DNA of 64,000 nucleotides, taken from positions 30,669,262-30,733,261 of the forward strand of contig CM060175.1 in assembly GCA_030549775.1 (NCBI GenBank), read 5' to 3'. The notes beneath the pieces are model-generated. The model was given only the letters and a program-made list of their open reading frames with translations, did not search any database and was not told the origin of the DNA. How positions within the stretch are numbered: the stretch's first letter is position 1; every line of letters starts with the position of its first letter. Both the position numbers and the translations under genes were made by a program. Below, in pieces: positions 9,881 through 21,667 of this stretch. Source of the DNA: Tamarix chinensis (lineage: Eukaryota; Streptophyta; Magnoliopsida; Caryophyllales; Tamaricaceae).

Positions 9881-10853
9881 TGATGCATATGCTAAACAAG
9901 TTGGCATATGCTTAATGGAATATGGTGGCTTATGGGATACTTGACCACCGAAAGATAAAATAGAGAAAAGAGATGAGAAGTATGATAATATTTAATCTAA
10001 GGTAGCCAAAGACCAAACACTCACAGCTACCACTCAAGGTTTCAACACTTGAGATAAAACTTATGAGATTTTTCACTCAAAACAAAGTTTTCACTCAACT
10101 TTGTAGAGGGGGACTTAGGGGAGCTCAAAAATCTGATATGTAATTCAAGGGGGTACTGTGTTCCATTGTGTTAAGGCTACACATATTTATAGTGGCAGTC
10201 AGGGTTACAAAAAGTCCATTATACCCCATCCCTTTTACCTACCTAGTTACATTCCAACCATTCTTTACTATCTAATTATCTAATATAACCTAACAACTAG
10301 TTGGATGAGAACTGAAATGAGGTCAACCTATGTGTGGTATTTTGATAGCCATACCAGAGCATAGAACCCCTTACATGTTGAATAGTAGGTAATAAATAAA
10401 AGTACAAGTCACTCAATCACCCCCATACCTAATCAATCATCTCCCATGCTTAGCCAATTAAAATAATCTGATTTGACTTGGATGAATTTCATCACCTACT
10501 CCACCATCCACTTGTCCTCCTTTTTCTTTTCTCTTTTTTTTTTCAATTTTCGAAATCAGCCTTGGTCTTGGACTGATTTGGCTTCTTAAGTGGCAAAATA
10601 CTTGGAAATAGTAATAAAATAGCTGTCTGGGCTTGTGCTTGATGTGCCATCATAGTTGGTTGGGCTTGGATTGGATAAGCTACCATAATTTGTTGTGTTT
10701 GGGCTGAATGTGTCACCATACAAGCATGGGTTGGTACTTCCACTTATTTCTCATATTCAGCTAATTAATTTCATCTAAGTTAAGAGTGTTTTGTGATCCC
10801 CTAACTTAGAAAAATTAATTAGTGAAATATGATTATGAGATGCTCCCACATCA
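9881..10853 (-). repeat. LTR2 copy a (intact ends)
   Basis: A 973-bp unit starting TGATGCATATGCTAAACAAG and ending GATGCTCCCACATCA, so TG...CA with short inverted ends TGATG/CATCA. Copies of the same family lie at 17133-17834, 26074-58319 (interrupted), 59165-60077 and 63709-64000. A minus-strand TATA box sits at 10181-10192 (CTATAAATATGT read on the minus strand), which sets the orientation. As a minus-strand 5' LTR it abuts the transposon-protein remnant at 8985-9880, so the two may belong to one element. I see no matching 5-bp duplication. Confidence 0.75.
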
Positions 10854-11429
10854 TGAGTGGTGCTAGAGAGGCATTTGTTTTTCTTTAATCAATTGCACCA
10901 CAACAAGGAAAATTTAGAATTATAGTGAGTAGGTGAGAAATATGGTTGTTTAAGAGTGATATTTTCACAAGTGATGAAAAATAGGGAGAACAATGCACCT
11001 TTGGTGTAGAATCATCTAAGGAACTAAAAATAGAATCCTAATTTAGCCTTAAGGTGAGTCGATTGTAAGAATATTAGGGAAATGGAAGATTTTTTTTTTT
11101 ACGATCTTAGCCACATTTGAGCGAGTGAGGATAAAATCGATGAAGATTGTTGTTGAGAAATGATTTTGTGTTGTCAATTCATCCTTAAAATGTTTGATTT
11201 TGCAAGTTTTGATAAATATTTGATTGATTTGAATGAGAAAGTGGAAAACCGTAAAGAGGATTTGGCTGTTCATGTTACCAATTGATTGATATTGGTTGTC
11301 TAGTTGACTAGTGTCACTTACGTTAGGTGCAAAAACTAGCAATTTTACCCCTAGTTTATACTAACAGGTCGATAGGACCTCTGAACCCATGGACTAGTTT
11401 GTCAATTGATCGAATGAGCTCAAGCATGT
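10854..11429. other. No recognisable feature
   Basis: AT-rich. The minus-strand open frame at 11049-11342 has no recognisable motif and no context. The CAATTGATCGA-like words near 11400 resemble those in the chromovirus LTR at 15.9-16.2 kb, so part may be LTR-derived. Confidence 0.4.
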
Positions 11430-11672
11430 CACAAATTTTAGTTTTTAGATCCTTTTTAGATCTTAGTAAATCAATAAATTAGCATGTGCTCAAAGTACTT
11501 TTTCTATCAACTTTGTATCCCACAAAATCAGCATCGAAAGACACTTTTTGGATACACTACACTGAAAATGTTGTTCTTAAGGATTCTCTTGAACATGGTC
11601 ATGTAAGATTCCTTGGAATTAATTTGGAACCATGCACATAAGCATACACTAAACATGAGATTAAGTATAAAT
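11430..11672 (-). pseudogene. Ty1/copia RT end / RNase H fragment
   Basis: Read on the minus strand: MFSVCLCAWFQINSKESYM with FKRILKNN following, which is the copia 'CLxARFQxxPKESHLxAxKRIxRYLK' block. After a stop and a short gap comes VSFDADFVGYKVDRKSTLST, the copia RNase H 'SDADxAGxxxDRKSTSGT' signature with the catalytic Asp region recognisable. A stop follows, then poorly conserved sequence. This is a second copia remnant and not a continuation of 6395-6740: on the minus strand it lies on the wrong side of that fragment to be collinear with it. Confidence 0.75.
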
Positions 11673-14612
11673 GTTGTAAGGTAAATAAGTGATGAAACTC
11701 CTTTAATTTATGAACTAGAAAATTTTGTTTTGAAGATAATGCAAAAACATTTAGAAAGAAAAAATATGGAATGTTACTACCACATCGACCATGAGAGAGG
11801 TGAGCACAATACTTGACCCACGCCTCATGCAAGGAAAAATGGAATACCAAATGAAAAGATACATGATTATAATATTAATACGACAATACTATGATAGCAA
11901 AGACGAGAACATTACTATAGATATGAAAAGTATTCGAGTTTACAAATTCTAAATGTATGAAATCAAAACCAAGAGTTTATATAACTGGAAGAAACATAAA
12001 TTTTCCAACGCAATGGGTAAAATACCTCTAGCCGGAGCCTAATGCCATCACCTTTAGCTTAAATGTTAATATCCAACCCTAAGCAATGGCCAACTACTGG
12101 CCCATGTCATCATCCTTAGCATGCTCTAATTGAGAATCATACCTCTCCAAATCATCCTCTACTCCCCGAGCAAGAAGTCAAATCATTAAAGTGACCACAT
12201 AAGCATAGTATTAGTACAGTAAAATACTAGTGAAACAATCTACCTAACACATGGTAAGGCTTATGCATCACATTGAAGTCACATAGCATTGTGATAAGAT
12301 ATCAATATAAATTAACACTTAGGCTCATGGTAGCAATACAACAAGGCATGCTTGCATGAAAATAATGGAATAGTTACAATACTATAAGTGTGTCACAATC
12401 CACACAATGTAAACCATATTGTTATTCTTCCTTTTGTGATCACATAATTTCTAGTTATTAAGATAATTCGTTCAACCGCACCTAATTTTCCACCATGAAC
12501 AAAAGTTATGGCAGCAGATAGATAATAGGATACCACATTGATGTAGAAGCATCTACCTTCCTTTTTATTTTTGTTCTCAAAATTTTTGATAAAGTGGTTG
12601 TTATCTTAGGGTCATTACATATATAATCATTCAAGCTCAAATCCATTTGAAGAGGGGCATATTGTGCAGAATGCATAAATCTCGTATCAAGGAGGACCCT
12701 TAAGCATCAACTGGGTATCAAAACAACCATTAATTTCTCTAGTTATGGAATACTTACAAAACCCTATCAATTGGAAGATAACAAATGGCTAAAATAATCA
12801 AGCCATGCAAGTTTTATTTTTAATCCGCCACCTTTTGTTAACTTTTTTGTTGGCTTAATATAGTCTCATAAAGGGCTTACAACTCATCAAAAGAAGGATG
12901 CCTCAAGCCACATGAGCAGCTAATGTAGAAGCTTTGGACACCCTATTGTTTGGGGTGTGGAATTCAAATCCAGCCAAACAGCTAGCGATAGAAGTTATTG
13001 CTGCATTTTTACCTAGCTTTTGGGACACTTTAAGCACAAAAATAAAGGACACATAGCTATAGAAATTCCCAGACCAGCAACACCACTTTCTTCATTTTTT
13101 TTGGCACAAGTTTGGCATGAAAATTCATTGAAAAATGGTATCCTATAAGATGAAAGTGTGGTAGTAATTTATGAAATTTTAGCATGATTAATGTACCTAA
13201 AACATGACCACACAATAGCTAGCCTAAAATCACTTTGTTAGCTTAATGATGCCTAATCTAGCTTGATAACTTGTAAACCATCACATGATCAGAAGAAAGG
13301 GTATGGGGGCCACTATTTGCATGAATTTATGGCCATAAAATCACTCATGAAGTTGATGGTATGACTGAGATAATTTATAGCTTGTAGTTTATCTTTTCCA
13401 AGTACCTAGTTGTCCCTAATGCTTGTTAAACCTCCCAATCAGATATAGACTCATTGAGAATATCTTTTTATTTGATATTTTTGAAGTTAACCCTTTAGGG
13501 CATTATTAGATCTTTTTTCCTTTTTTACTTTATTTCAAACTAACTAGTTAGTATGTAACTAAGTCGGTCCATAGAAGGTCACTATGGTCTTTTTGTAACT
13601 CGAAGGATCTAACATTTTCTTATAAATGTTAAGAGTCACATATGAATGAAACTAGATTTGGTTGCCTCATATTTTCCCTCCCTTATGGTGAGATGCACCT
13701 TCAAACTTGAGTGAAGAGTCTGATTGATTATCTTCTTCAAATCTTAATTCTTTTATCTCAAGAGTTGAAACTTTGAGTTGTGGATGTGAGTATATGAATT
13801 TAAGGGGTACTTCAGTTCATATTTTTCTCTTCTTTAATCTCCATTTATATTTTTAATTTCGGTGATAGTTATCCTAATCCACCTTCTTCCTATTATGATC
13901 TAATTTTTATTTCACACGCATCACACACCCACCAAATGAGGTTATGATACATAAAAAGGGCTTTTCCCCAGGGATACAACCCCAACCACACATCGAGTGT
14001 ACCTGTCGTAAGGGTTAATAGAAATGGGGATACCACACCCACCAAATGTAGTCGAAGTATAGCAAGGGGTCTTGTATTGGGATATCTCACCACGAAGGCT
14101 AAAAAGTTGTGATACCACACTTACCTAAGTGATAGACATTGAAGTGCTAGGGGTCTGGTACTAGAATACCTCACCCACTCGAATTGGACATCGTTGTCGT
14201 GTCGGTCTTTCATAGCATAATACTATACCTCAAAGATATATGCATACCCCTACTAATATCAACTTGATAGAGAAGAAAATAGGCACTAAGTGAAAATATA
14301 AACTATAAGGCAACCCTCCCACTAACTCCCGATGTTATATATTTAGATGACACTCGAAATACACAAGCTAGGTTTTAAATTTGGAAGGAAACCTAAGAGA
14401 CACGTGCCTAGGGTGAGTCTTATGTGCCTGCACTCTATGTTTTAGGCAACATTGTTTATTTAAGGATATAACCAAGCCACCTTAATAAACTAAGCTCCTA
14501 AGGTCACCACTCAACTTGCCAAAATTCAATTAGCAAAGGGCACTCTCTATTAACTTTCTAAAATCTAAGAAAACTAAAGAAAAGTTAAGTTAAACACAAG
14601 GTTATTTTGGTT
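11673..14612. other. Featureless AT-rich stretch, possible LTR relic
   Basis: No gene, RNA or clear repeat boundary. Near 13540-13870 there are phrases such as TTATCTCAAGAGTTGAAACT and GAGTGAAGAGTCT that resemble the transcribed part of LTR2, plus two loosely repeated phrases around CACACCCACCAAATG (13923 and 14034). I read this as strongly decayed LTR material. Confidence 0.35.
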
Positions 14613-16625
14613 TGTAACAGTCTAATTTTCCTTTATTGCATAGGTACATGAATATTACAAATTGATTTTTTTTTTGAAATTAGTTAATAAAACACGTCCC
14701 ACTAAATCCTAAAACATGTCCCACTATTTAGGAACTTGTGAAACTACTCAAAAATTGAAAATTAAAACTAAGAAAGAATGATGCATAGAATTTAGTCCAG
14801 GTCCATGGTCAGCTTGGTCTTCCCACTTCCTTGATTGTAGGCGTTCACTAGGCTTGTTGTTGCACCAATTTTGGAGCTAAATTTGACTTCAAAAATCATG
14901 GCAAAAGTGGGTGAACCTTGAGGGCTAAGTGATCGTTGATGGGCAGCTCCACTTCCACCATTTTCTCTACCTTCTTCCTATTTTCATGCCATTTTTAGTT
15001 GTTGGCCAGATTTTCTTGTTCCATAATTCCATCCACATTCTTGTTGACTTTGACCCACTATCTTAAGGTTATTATAATTTTTTTTAGCTAAGTACATGGT
15101 TTGAAAATTAAATTACATTATCCCTAATATAAAGGACACGAAAATAGCTTACAGACCACGCTAAAGCATACAACCAAAATTTGGAAAATTACTAACTTAG
15201 AAAAATAACATGAAATGATGACATAACTTAAAATAAAGACTCCAAGACTCTATAGAATGAAAAATTACTGAAATTATGAAATTAATTTTGGACTAAATTC
15301 ACAAAAGAGCTCATCCCACTAACTAGAACCACAAACTTGATCTCATAGACACATTGACCAACTAGGGCCACAAGCTTTAGGTCCTTTGTCATGTACATTG
15401 GTTGAGCCACGTTACTATCGCCCAGTCAGTTACCCCGAGAGTCAAAATAAAAAAAGAAGGCTCAAACAAAATCTTATTCCATTATTATTAATTATAAAGT
15501 AATATCTCAAATCATAAGTGAATTTAAACCAAAAAATTGGGTTTTTCCAAGTGATAGCACCAAAGACAAAGGCATAAAAGCCACCAATTATGTATTTCTA
15601 ATTGATAATGCCAAATACATCACATGGCATAAAACCCATCATTTGGGTGATAATAGATGACACCAAACTTAACTAATTCAAGTCCCAAATATCACCAATA
15701 TGATTCTTATTAAATTCAAGGTAAACAAGGTTAAAATCATAATTTAAATTTTGTAATTATGTTGAGGTATAAACATAAAAGGCCTAAAAGAAGAACATCA
15801 ATTAACAAGTGAACCATGTGGCATACACCTAGATGATTCGATCATTCCCGGGGACCAATCTACTAGTTTAGTAGTACCACACCTAAACCAAAATAAGGCC
15901 AACTATCTAGCTGACTAGTTGGTCTCACTGATCGATTGTACATAGGAAACAAGTCCATGGTTTTGGTTTAATTAGTGAAGAGATCTAAGCAATGACTCAA
16001 CTACTTTGGTCATAGGCCACCGGTCAATAGGTTTGGTGAATCGATTAACTATTCATAAAAATCCGCCAAATTTTTCATCAAACCAATCTACCAATCTTAC
16101 AACTAGTTGATCAAAATTTTCAAGCCATGTGATTGTTTGCACAACCAACCGATAGGTTCAATGAACTGATCGACTAGTTTGGATAAAACCCTGGACTTGC
16201 AATATACACTAAAATTGACCAAAATTCAACATATCAATTCTAGCATGCTTTTGTCATAAAACTTATAAATAGACATGCTACATACAGAGAATCACATGGA
16301 TACCTGATAATATATACATTTAAATGAAATCATACTCAAACTACAAATTCATGTATAAAATTAGAGAAGCTGACAATGCTTACTTTCACCACATGCTCAA
16401 ACTCTAGAAGAAAATTAGTCCATGTTCAACATGAAATACACCAAGAACATGGAATCACAATGAGAAACAAAAGCCTTATTCATATTAAAGATAAGAATGT
16501 CTTACCTTAAATCAATTCATCTAGTACAGACTGCTACTTGATGGATATCTAGCAAGACCTTGATTCTTAAGAGAATCAAAAGTCAAATACATTAAACTCC
16601 TCTTTTAAAACTCCATTAAAATCAA

Positions 16626-16680
16626 ATAGAAGAAGAAGAAGAAGAAGAAGAAGAAGAAGAAGAAGAAGAAGAAGAAGAAG
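16626..16680. repeat. (GAA)n microsatellite
   Basis: About 18 perfect AGA/GAA triplets inside the chromovirus LTR. Confidence 0.95.
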
Positions 16681-17132
16681 ATGCAACTCAACCTTTTCTC
16701 AGAAATAGAATTCCAAGGAAAATAAAGCTAAAATCTTATATATTTCTCAAACCTTAATCTTTCCTTGATTAAGGTAAATAAAGGAGAACTAAAGCCAAGA
16801 TTAGAAGAATAAAGAAGGAACAAAAATTCAACTAAGGGAGCGAATAAAATAAGAGAAAAGCCTCTTTTTTCTAGTAGAAAAGATAAAAGGAAGAAAAATA
16901 AAGGAATTCTCAACACTTAGGAAATTTTCCACAAGAAAAGGGAGAAAATGAGCAAGTGCTGGTGGTAAGAAGTGAAATGAATAAAAAATGGAATGTATAG
17001 GATCGAGAGCCGATCAACATCTATAAGACAGAGAGTGAGAGGTAAGACTAGTATGGTTGATTATGGGAAACTAAGTGTAAGAGAAATACATGGGGTGAGG
17101 GAGATTGATAGTAGTCAGAGAGGGGACTAATA

Positions 17133-17834
17133 TGAATAACTAACCACTATACCAATTGGCACATGCTTAATAGAAGATAGTGGCTTACTAACCACTGAAA
17201 GTTAAAAGAGAGAAAGGATAAGAAGTAGGATAGTATTTGAACTAAGGTAGAGATCAAACACTCAAAAAGTCCATTCTACGATTTCCTTTACCTACTTAGT
17301 TACATTCCAAGCAATCTAGTTACTTAACAAGTTAACAAGGAATTGAATTGTAACTAGATTAGGTTCAGCACATGGAGGGTGTTTAGCATATGACTAACTA
17401 TACATGTTGATTTATCAGAGTACAATCAGTCACTCAATTCCTATACTTAATCAGCTAGTCATCTTACTTTAGTGAATAGACATTTCTTGATTTGACTTGG
17501 CTAACTTTCCTCACCTACTCCACCTTTCACTTGTCTTTTTTTTTATTATCATTTTTTGAAATTAGCTTTGTAACAAGGTTCACCTGGCTTCTTAGGTGGC
17601 CTTGGGTTTGATGTGCAACTATAGTTGGCTAGACTTGGGCTGTATATGCTATCATAATTGGCTATGGTTAAGCTGGACATGCCACCGTGCAAGCATGGTT
17701 AGTGCATGGGCTGGTATGTCTACTTATTTTCTCATATTTAGCTAATTAATTTTATCCAAGTTAAGATTATTTTATGATCCCCTAACCTAGAAAAATCAAT
17801 TAGTAAAATATTATTATTGGATGCTCCTGAATCA
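17133..17834 (-). repeat. LTR2 copy b, internally deleted
   Basis: Matches LTR2 copy a at both ends (CATGCTTAATAGAAGATAG near 17163; GGATGCTCCTGAATCA at 17819-17834). It lacks the central part with the TATA box and the surrounding 270 bp. It sits in the chromovirus LTR. Confidence 0.65.
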
Positions 17835-18342
17835 CATTGTAAAATGTTGGTAAGACAAGAAAGATGTGCAAGATGTCAAACACACAACCTAGTTGCCACA
17901 AGAGAGAGAGGAATGTGAGGGAGAAGGGAGAAAAGAGAAGGTGAGGTATGCCTAAAAAAGTTCTTTTTAAGGAAATATAACTAAATAAATTTATAGAATG
18001 ATCTAAATAATGTAAAAATAATTCCAAAGAACAAAAGTATGTTCATTAGTACAAATAGATTCTAATTAAAAGTTTTCATAAACATTAGAATGATATTCAA
18101 ATCAAAGTTATAAAATGATATGAAATTGTAGGATAACTAGTCAATCGGTTTGAGCAAACCGCTCCATTGATTCATCGAGAATAAAATTATCAATCTCTAA
18201 GCATAATAGTCGATCGATGCACCTAATATTCACACTTTTATTAGAATTTAAAGTCCTTTTCAAAACCATTACTCCCTTAAACACATTTTATATCAATATA
18301 ATTTTAAACATATTTTGAAGGATTTTAGGACCGGATATTACA

Positions 18343-18356
18343 TTATTACTCCCTTA
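18343..18356 (-). other. Polypurine tract of chromovirus
   Basis: Minus strand AAGGGAGTAATAA immediately precedes the LTR start TGTAATATCC. Position and composition fit the plus-strand priming site of an LTR retrotransposon, though it is interrupted by pyrimidines. Confidence 0.4.
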
Positions 18357-18539
18357 AAAGATAACTCTAAGATCAAATCCTTTAAAAGAAATGTATTGTT
18401 ATAAGCTCAAAAGATAAGAAAACCCTAAGCCATCAACCAAAACAAATATAAATTCTAAGGGTTAGTACATGAGAGAAGGGTTCTACCCCCTTAAAAGGGA
18501 TGACATTACCCACAAAACACACCGACATGAACAATTCTA
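18357..18539 (-). other. Chromovirus 3' untranslated stretch
   Basis: No coding signal between the chromodomain and the polypurine tract. Confidence 0.4.
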
Positions 18540-18700
18540 GGTACTTTGCCTCCGACTCCTAAGTGGCTTCCTCCACTCTATGGATTGTCCATGAGACTTT
18601 CACTAGCGGAATTACCTTCAAACGTGTCTCTTGAGTCTTGGTATATAGGATCCTTAGTGGTCACTGCTTATAAGATAATGTGCCTTCGAGCTCAATCATC
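18540..18700 (-). pseudogene. Chromodomain of Ty3/gypsy integrase
   Basis: The minus-strand frame reads a GTLSY motif, then PLRIL, KVIPLVKVSW and HRVEEAT, a stop where Trp is expected, then ESEAKYLELF. This is the C-terminal chromodomain of chromovirus integrases (pattern: PxxILDRxxxxLRxKxIPLVKVxWxxHxxEEATWExExxMxxxYPxLF), which directs integration to heterochromatin by binding modified histone tails. Two Trp/Gln-type codons have become stops. It lies just after the integrase C-terminus and before the polypurine tract, in the right order. Its presence places this element among chromoviruses (Tekay/Del-like). Confidence 0.75.
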
Positions 18701-18732
18701 TCTTGTTGAATGGTGTGCTACAGATATGCCAT

Positions 18733-19336
18733 TTACCTCCTCAATTGAGAGATGTGGAAAATGTTATGCACATCTGAAAGCTCAAAAGATAAGGCGAGAT
18801 GGTAAGCAACCTCTCCAACCCAATCCAAAATCTTATATAACCCAATATACCTTAGGATAAGATTTCCCTTCTGACCAAAACACTTCACTCTGTTATTGGG
18901 TAGAACCTTCAAACGAACCTGGTCGCCGACCTCAAGCCCATCTTCCCTCCTCCATAGATCTACATAGCTCTTTTGCCTATCATGGACTACCTTCATTCGA
19001 TCTTGAATCAGTTTGAACAACTTGGCAGCGTCCTCTACCATCTCTAGTAAACAACAACTACCTTGCTCGAGTTGTTGGAGCATAAGGGACTACAACATGA
19101 TGGTTGTTGTAAGAGAAAACTACTAAGTTTAGACTATCCTCCCAACTACCTTGAAACTTACTCATTCCCAAAGCACATCCTCTAGATTTTAAATAGTACA
19201 CTCAGTCTAACCATCTATAATTATATGGAAAGTAGTACTCATCTTTAGCTGTGTTTGACAAGCTACTTACAATTCTCTTTAGAGTGCAATGTAAGTTAGA
19301 GAACCGGTCAACTACCACCCAAATTGAATCTAAACC
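18733..19336 (-). pseudogene. Chromovirus integrase, C-terminal half
   Basis: Minus strand 19083-18733 is open for 116 codons and carries the integrase C-terminal domain: QDRMKVVHDRQKSYVD, DGLEVGDQVRLKVLP, VKCFGQKGNLILRYIG and DVHNIFHISQLRR (family GPY/F-type module, with the Pro of the GPY motif replaced). Further right, 19336-19090 holds decayed catalytic-core sequence: SIWVVVDRFSN with the first catalytic Asp region, and later GSW...SLL..YNN-type phrases at about 19170-19100. The core is interrupted by solo LTR F1 between SKG and SIWV; the upstream half resumes at 23863. Integrase inserts element cDNA into the genome; this copy is dead. Confidence 0.85.
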
Positions 19337-20298
19337 TGAAATACCCCAGAATTAATTATTTTGGAAATAAGTCACTAAATAAGGACTATTGGGGAATTTA
19401 TTTAATTTATAGCCCTTTTTAGATTAAAAGGGGTTAAGTAGGGCAAGTTAATAGGAATTTTAAAATAATTTATAAAGGATATCTCTATATATTTTTTTTA
19501 GGGCCTTCAATTAGCCTAAAAAGGAGAATAAATATTTTATTTAATTATTTAAATATTCTTACTCTAAGTACCCAAATTAAATACTCTAAATATTTATATA
19601 AAATAAAATACTAAAATAAAATAACATGAAATAATCCATTTTCCTCCTTTTTCTTCCTTTTTCTTTTTCTTCTTCTCCCTTCTTTTCTTTTCTTCCTCTT
19701 CTCACCCGTTGGGCTAGCCCGCGACCCAACTCCCCTTTCCCTTTCCTCCTCCCCGCGGCCTAGCGCCGTTCGTTCCTCTCCCCCGTGACAGTAAAAAGCA
19801 GCGTTTCACCCCTCCTTCCGCTGAAACGCTGCGCTCCGATAAATGAAGTAGTTGTTGCCTGCCAGCTACTCGACGCCGCGCTTTGTCCAAAAGATCACCA
19901 AAACGCCGCATTTTAATAAGGAATTTTGACCGTTGCTGAACCGGCCGATTCCCCCTTCTTTTTCTTTTCTCCTCGGACCGCCGATCCGGCCTCCTTCCCT
20001 TTCCTTCTTCCCGCTCACGACCTGCAAAACGCCGCCCATCCCCCTCTGCGCCGACCGCCTGCCTGCGCCGCCTGCACGCCGCCTCCCCCTTCCTGCCCTT
20101 CTAGCCACCCTCCCTCGACAGGGCGACACCCCGCCATCACTCCCAGGCCTGCCCCGCACCCTTTTTCCCTTTTCCCGACCAACCAACACGTCTGCCATGG
20201 CAGACCTGCGTCGGCCTGCAACCGCCGGCCGGCGTGCCCGATTGCCACCTAACCTACCTTCTTCTGCCCCTCTCTCGATCCTCCCCCATTTTCAAGCC

Positions 20299-20306
20299 TA
20301 TAAATA
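20299..20306 (+). promoter_or_regulatory. TATA box of solo LTR F1
   Basis: CCTATAAATACCCC lies within the CT-rich tract. The same CTATAAATA phrase occurs at the equivalent place in copies R3 and R1, and TATATATATACCCC in F2, which supports it as the LTR core promoter. Confidence 0.6.
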
Positions 20307-20964
20307 CCCCCAAGGGTCCAGCATCGGGCTTTTTTGAAACCATAGCCCAGAAAACCGCCCCGCGCCACCCTTACTTCAGACAGCCACCTCGTCGCCGCCA
20401 GTGATCGCCACCGCCACCGCTGGCCACCAAAAACACCCCTGCACCTCCATCGATAAAACCAAACCACCACCGCCCTCTGCCTTGCCCTGCATGTGCCGCC
20501 CTAGCCTTGCGAAGTTCACTGCTGGAAAACCTTTCTTCCAGCCACCACCGCCCCTTACGCCGCCGTAGCTGCCATCTCCGCCGCGATCCACCCCCTTCCA
20601 CCTCCCAAAGTAACCTGCAGGTCCTCCCCTACCTGCCCATACCCTCCTTAGCCCCTGCTTCCTTCTCCACCAACCTCCACCATCTTCCACCACCTACTTC
20701 CTCCTTTGGCCGCCGCGTCCACCACCCCGCACCGCCGCCCTTCTCATGCCACCACCCTCATTCCACTCCCCTCTCCCTGCTGTCTCCTCCCCCACACTTA
20801 ACTTTCCTTTTTCCCTCCTCCCATCTCACCACCTCTTCCATCTTTTCTCTCTTCTCCTCCTCCATCGCCGCCGCCAGACCACCACCATCCTCAGGTGGTC
20901 TTCCACTCATCTGAACCCTAAAACCCTTTTCCTCATGCCACCTATAGTAGTTTTTAACAAATAT

Positions 20965-20982
20965 TTGTATTATTATACTTAC

Positions 20983-21017
<35 letters not shown>

Positions 21018-21360
21018 GCTTATTAACTAATACCATTTCTGTTATTATCCTTAATGTTATCATACTATCACCCCTTCCAACCCTAACCCCTATTATACTT
21101 AACTTAGGATTAGTATCAGTATCTTCATTATTAACATTCCTAATACTATTATTATTATTACTATTATTATTGTTATTACCACTATTAATTTCTGTATCCT
21201 AAAGGTGTTATTTTCTTACAAGCCATAATCTCTCCCAAAACCCTAGCTTTCGACATACTTAACCATTAGTGTTGGTGTTATTATTATTATTAATACTATC
21301 GTTAGGATTATTACCACTATTAGTAGTCTTATTATTACTATTATTATCACTATTTTACTA
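20965..21360 (+). repeat. (TTA)n-rich tract of F1
   Basis: A near-perfect ATT/TTA triplet run at 20965-21017, followed by degenerate TTATTATTA sequence with short unique interruptions to about 21360. A tract of the same sense occupies the same place in F2, R1, R2 and R3. Confidence 0.9.
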
Positions 21361-21594
21361 TGACTATCAAACACTAATATTATAAGGATGGAACTAAGGG
21401 GTCTAATGATATAAGTGTAACAATGAGTTTTGAAACTAAAGATATATCAATAAGTAATACTTAGCATAATAATTTAGAGTAAAAACCCTAGTTTTGTACA
21501 ACGCCCTACTAAGGATAAGAACCCTAATCTTAAACTAGAATAAGGGTTGATGGTATTTATAAGGAAAACTAATACTTAGCATTTTTCCCCTTTT

Positions 21595-21667
21595 CATAGG
21601 TGACCCCGATCCAAGCCCTAAGGAGCTAGAGGAGCGTGCTCCAAGCCTGGTGCCTACCTAGGTAAGG
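21595..21667 (+). other. Conserved exon-like block with palindrome (F1)
   Basis: After a pyrimidine stretch, TTTTCATAG|GTGA resembles a 3' splice site, and CCTAG|GTAAGG at 21657-21667 resembles a 5' splice site. Between them lies GGAGCGTGCTCC (21631-21642), a perfect palindrome apart from its GT centre. The block is recognisable in F2 (28270-28326 and 55338-55360), R3 (41630-41690), R2 (49900-49970) and R1 (52915-52985) although flanking sequence has diverged. Confidence 0.55.

Larger units (their letters stand above)
14613..18342 (-). repeat. 3' LTR of the minus-strand chromovirus
   Basis: On the minus strand the LTR starts TGTAATATCCGGTCC at 18342, directly after a purine tract that follows the chromodomain, and would end ...CTGTTACA at 14613. 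The start is well supported by position; the far end is a match to the expected TGTTACA terminus and less certain. Net length without the LTR2 copy inside it is about 3.0 kb. It contains phrases around GATCGACTAGTT several times (15.9-16.2 kb, 18.1 kb) and a (GAA)n run. Tekay/Del-type chromoviruses typically have LTRs of this length and with these ends. Confidence 0.55.

Noticed and set aside
19926..20914. Several 100-135 codon frames on both strands in F1
   Set aside because: Low-complexity Pro/Ser or Gly/Arg translations of one polypyrimidine tract; nested in a solo LTR with a target duplication on each side.
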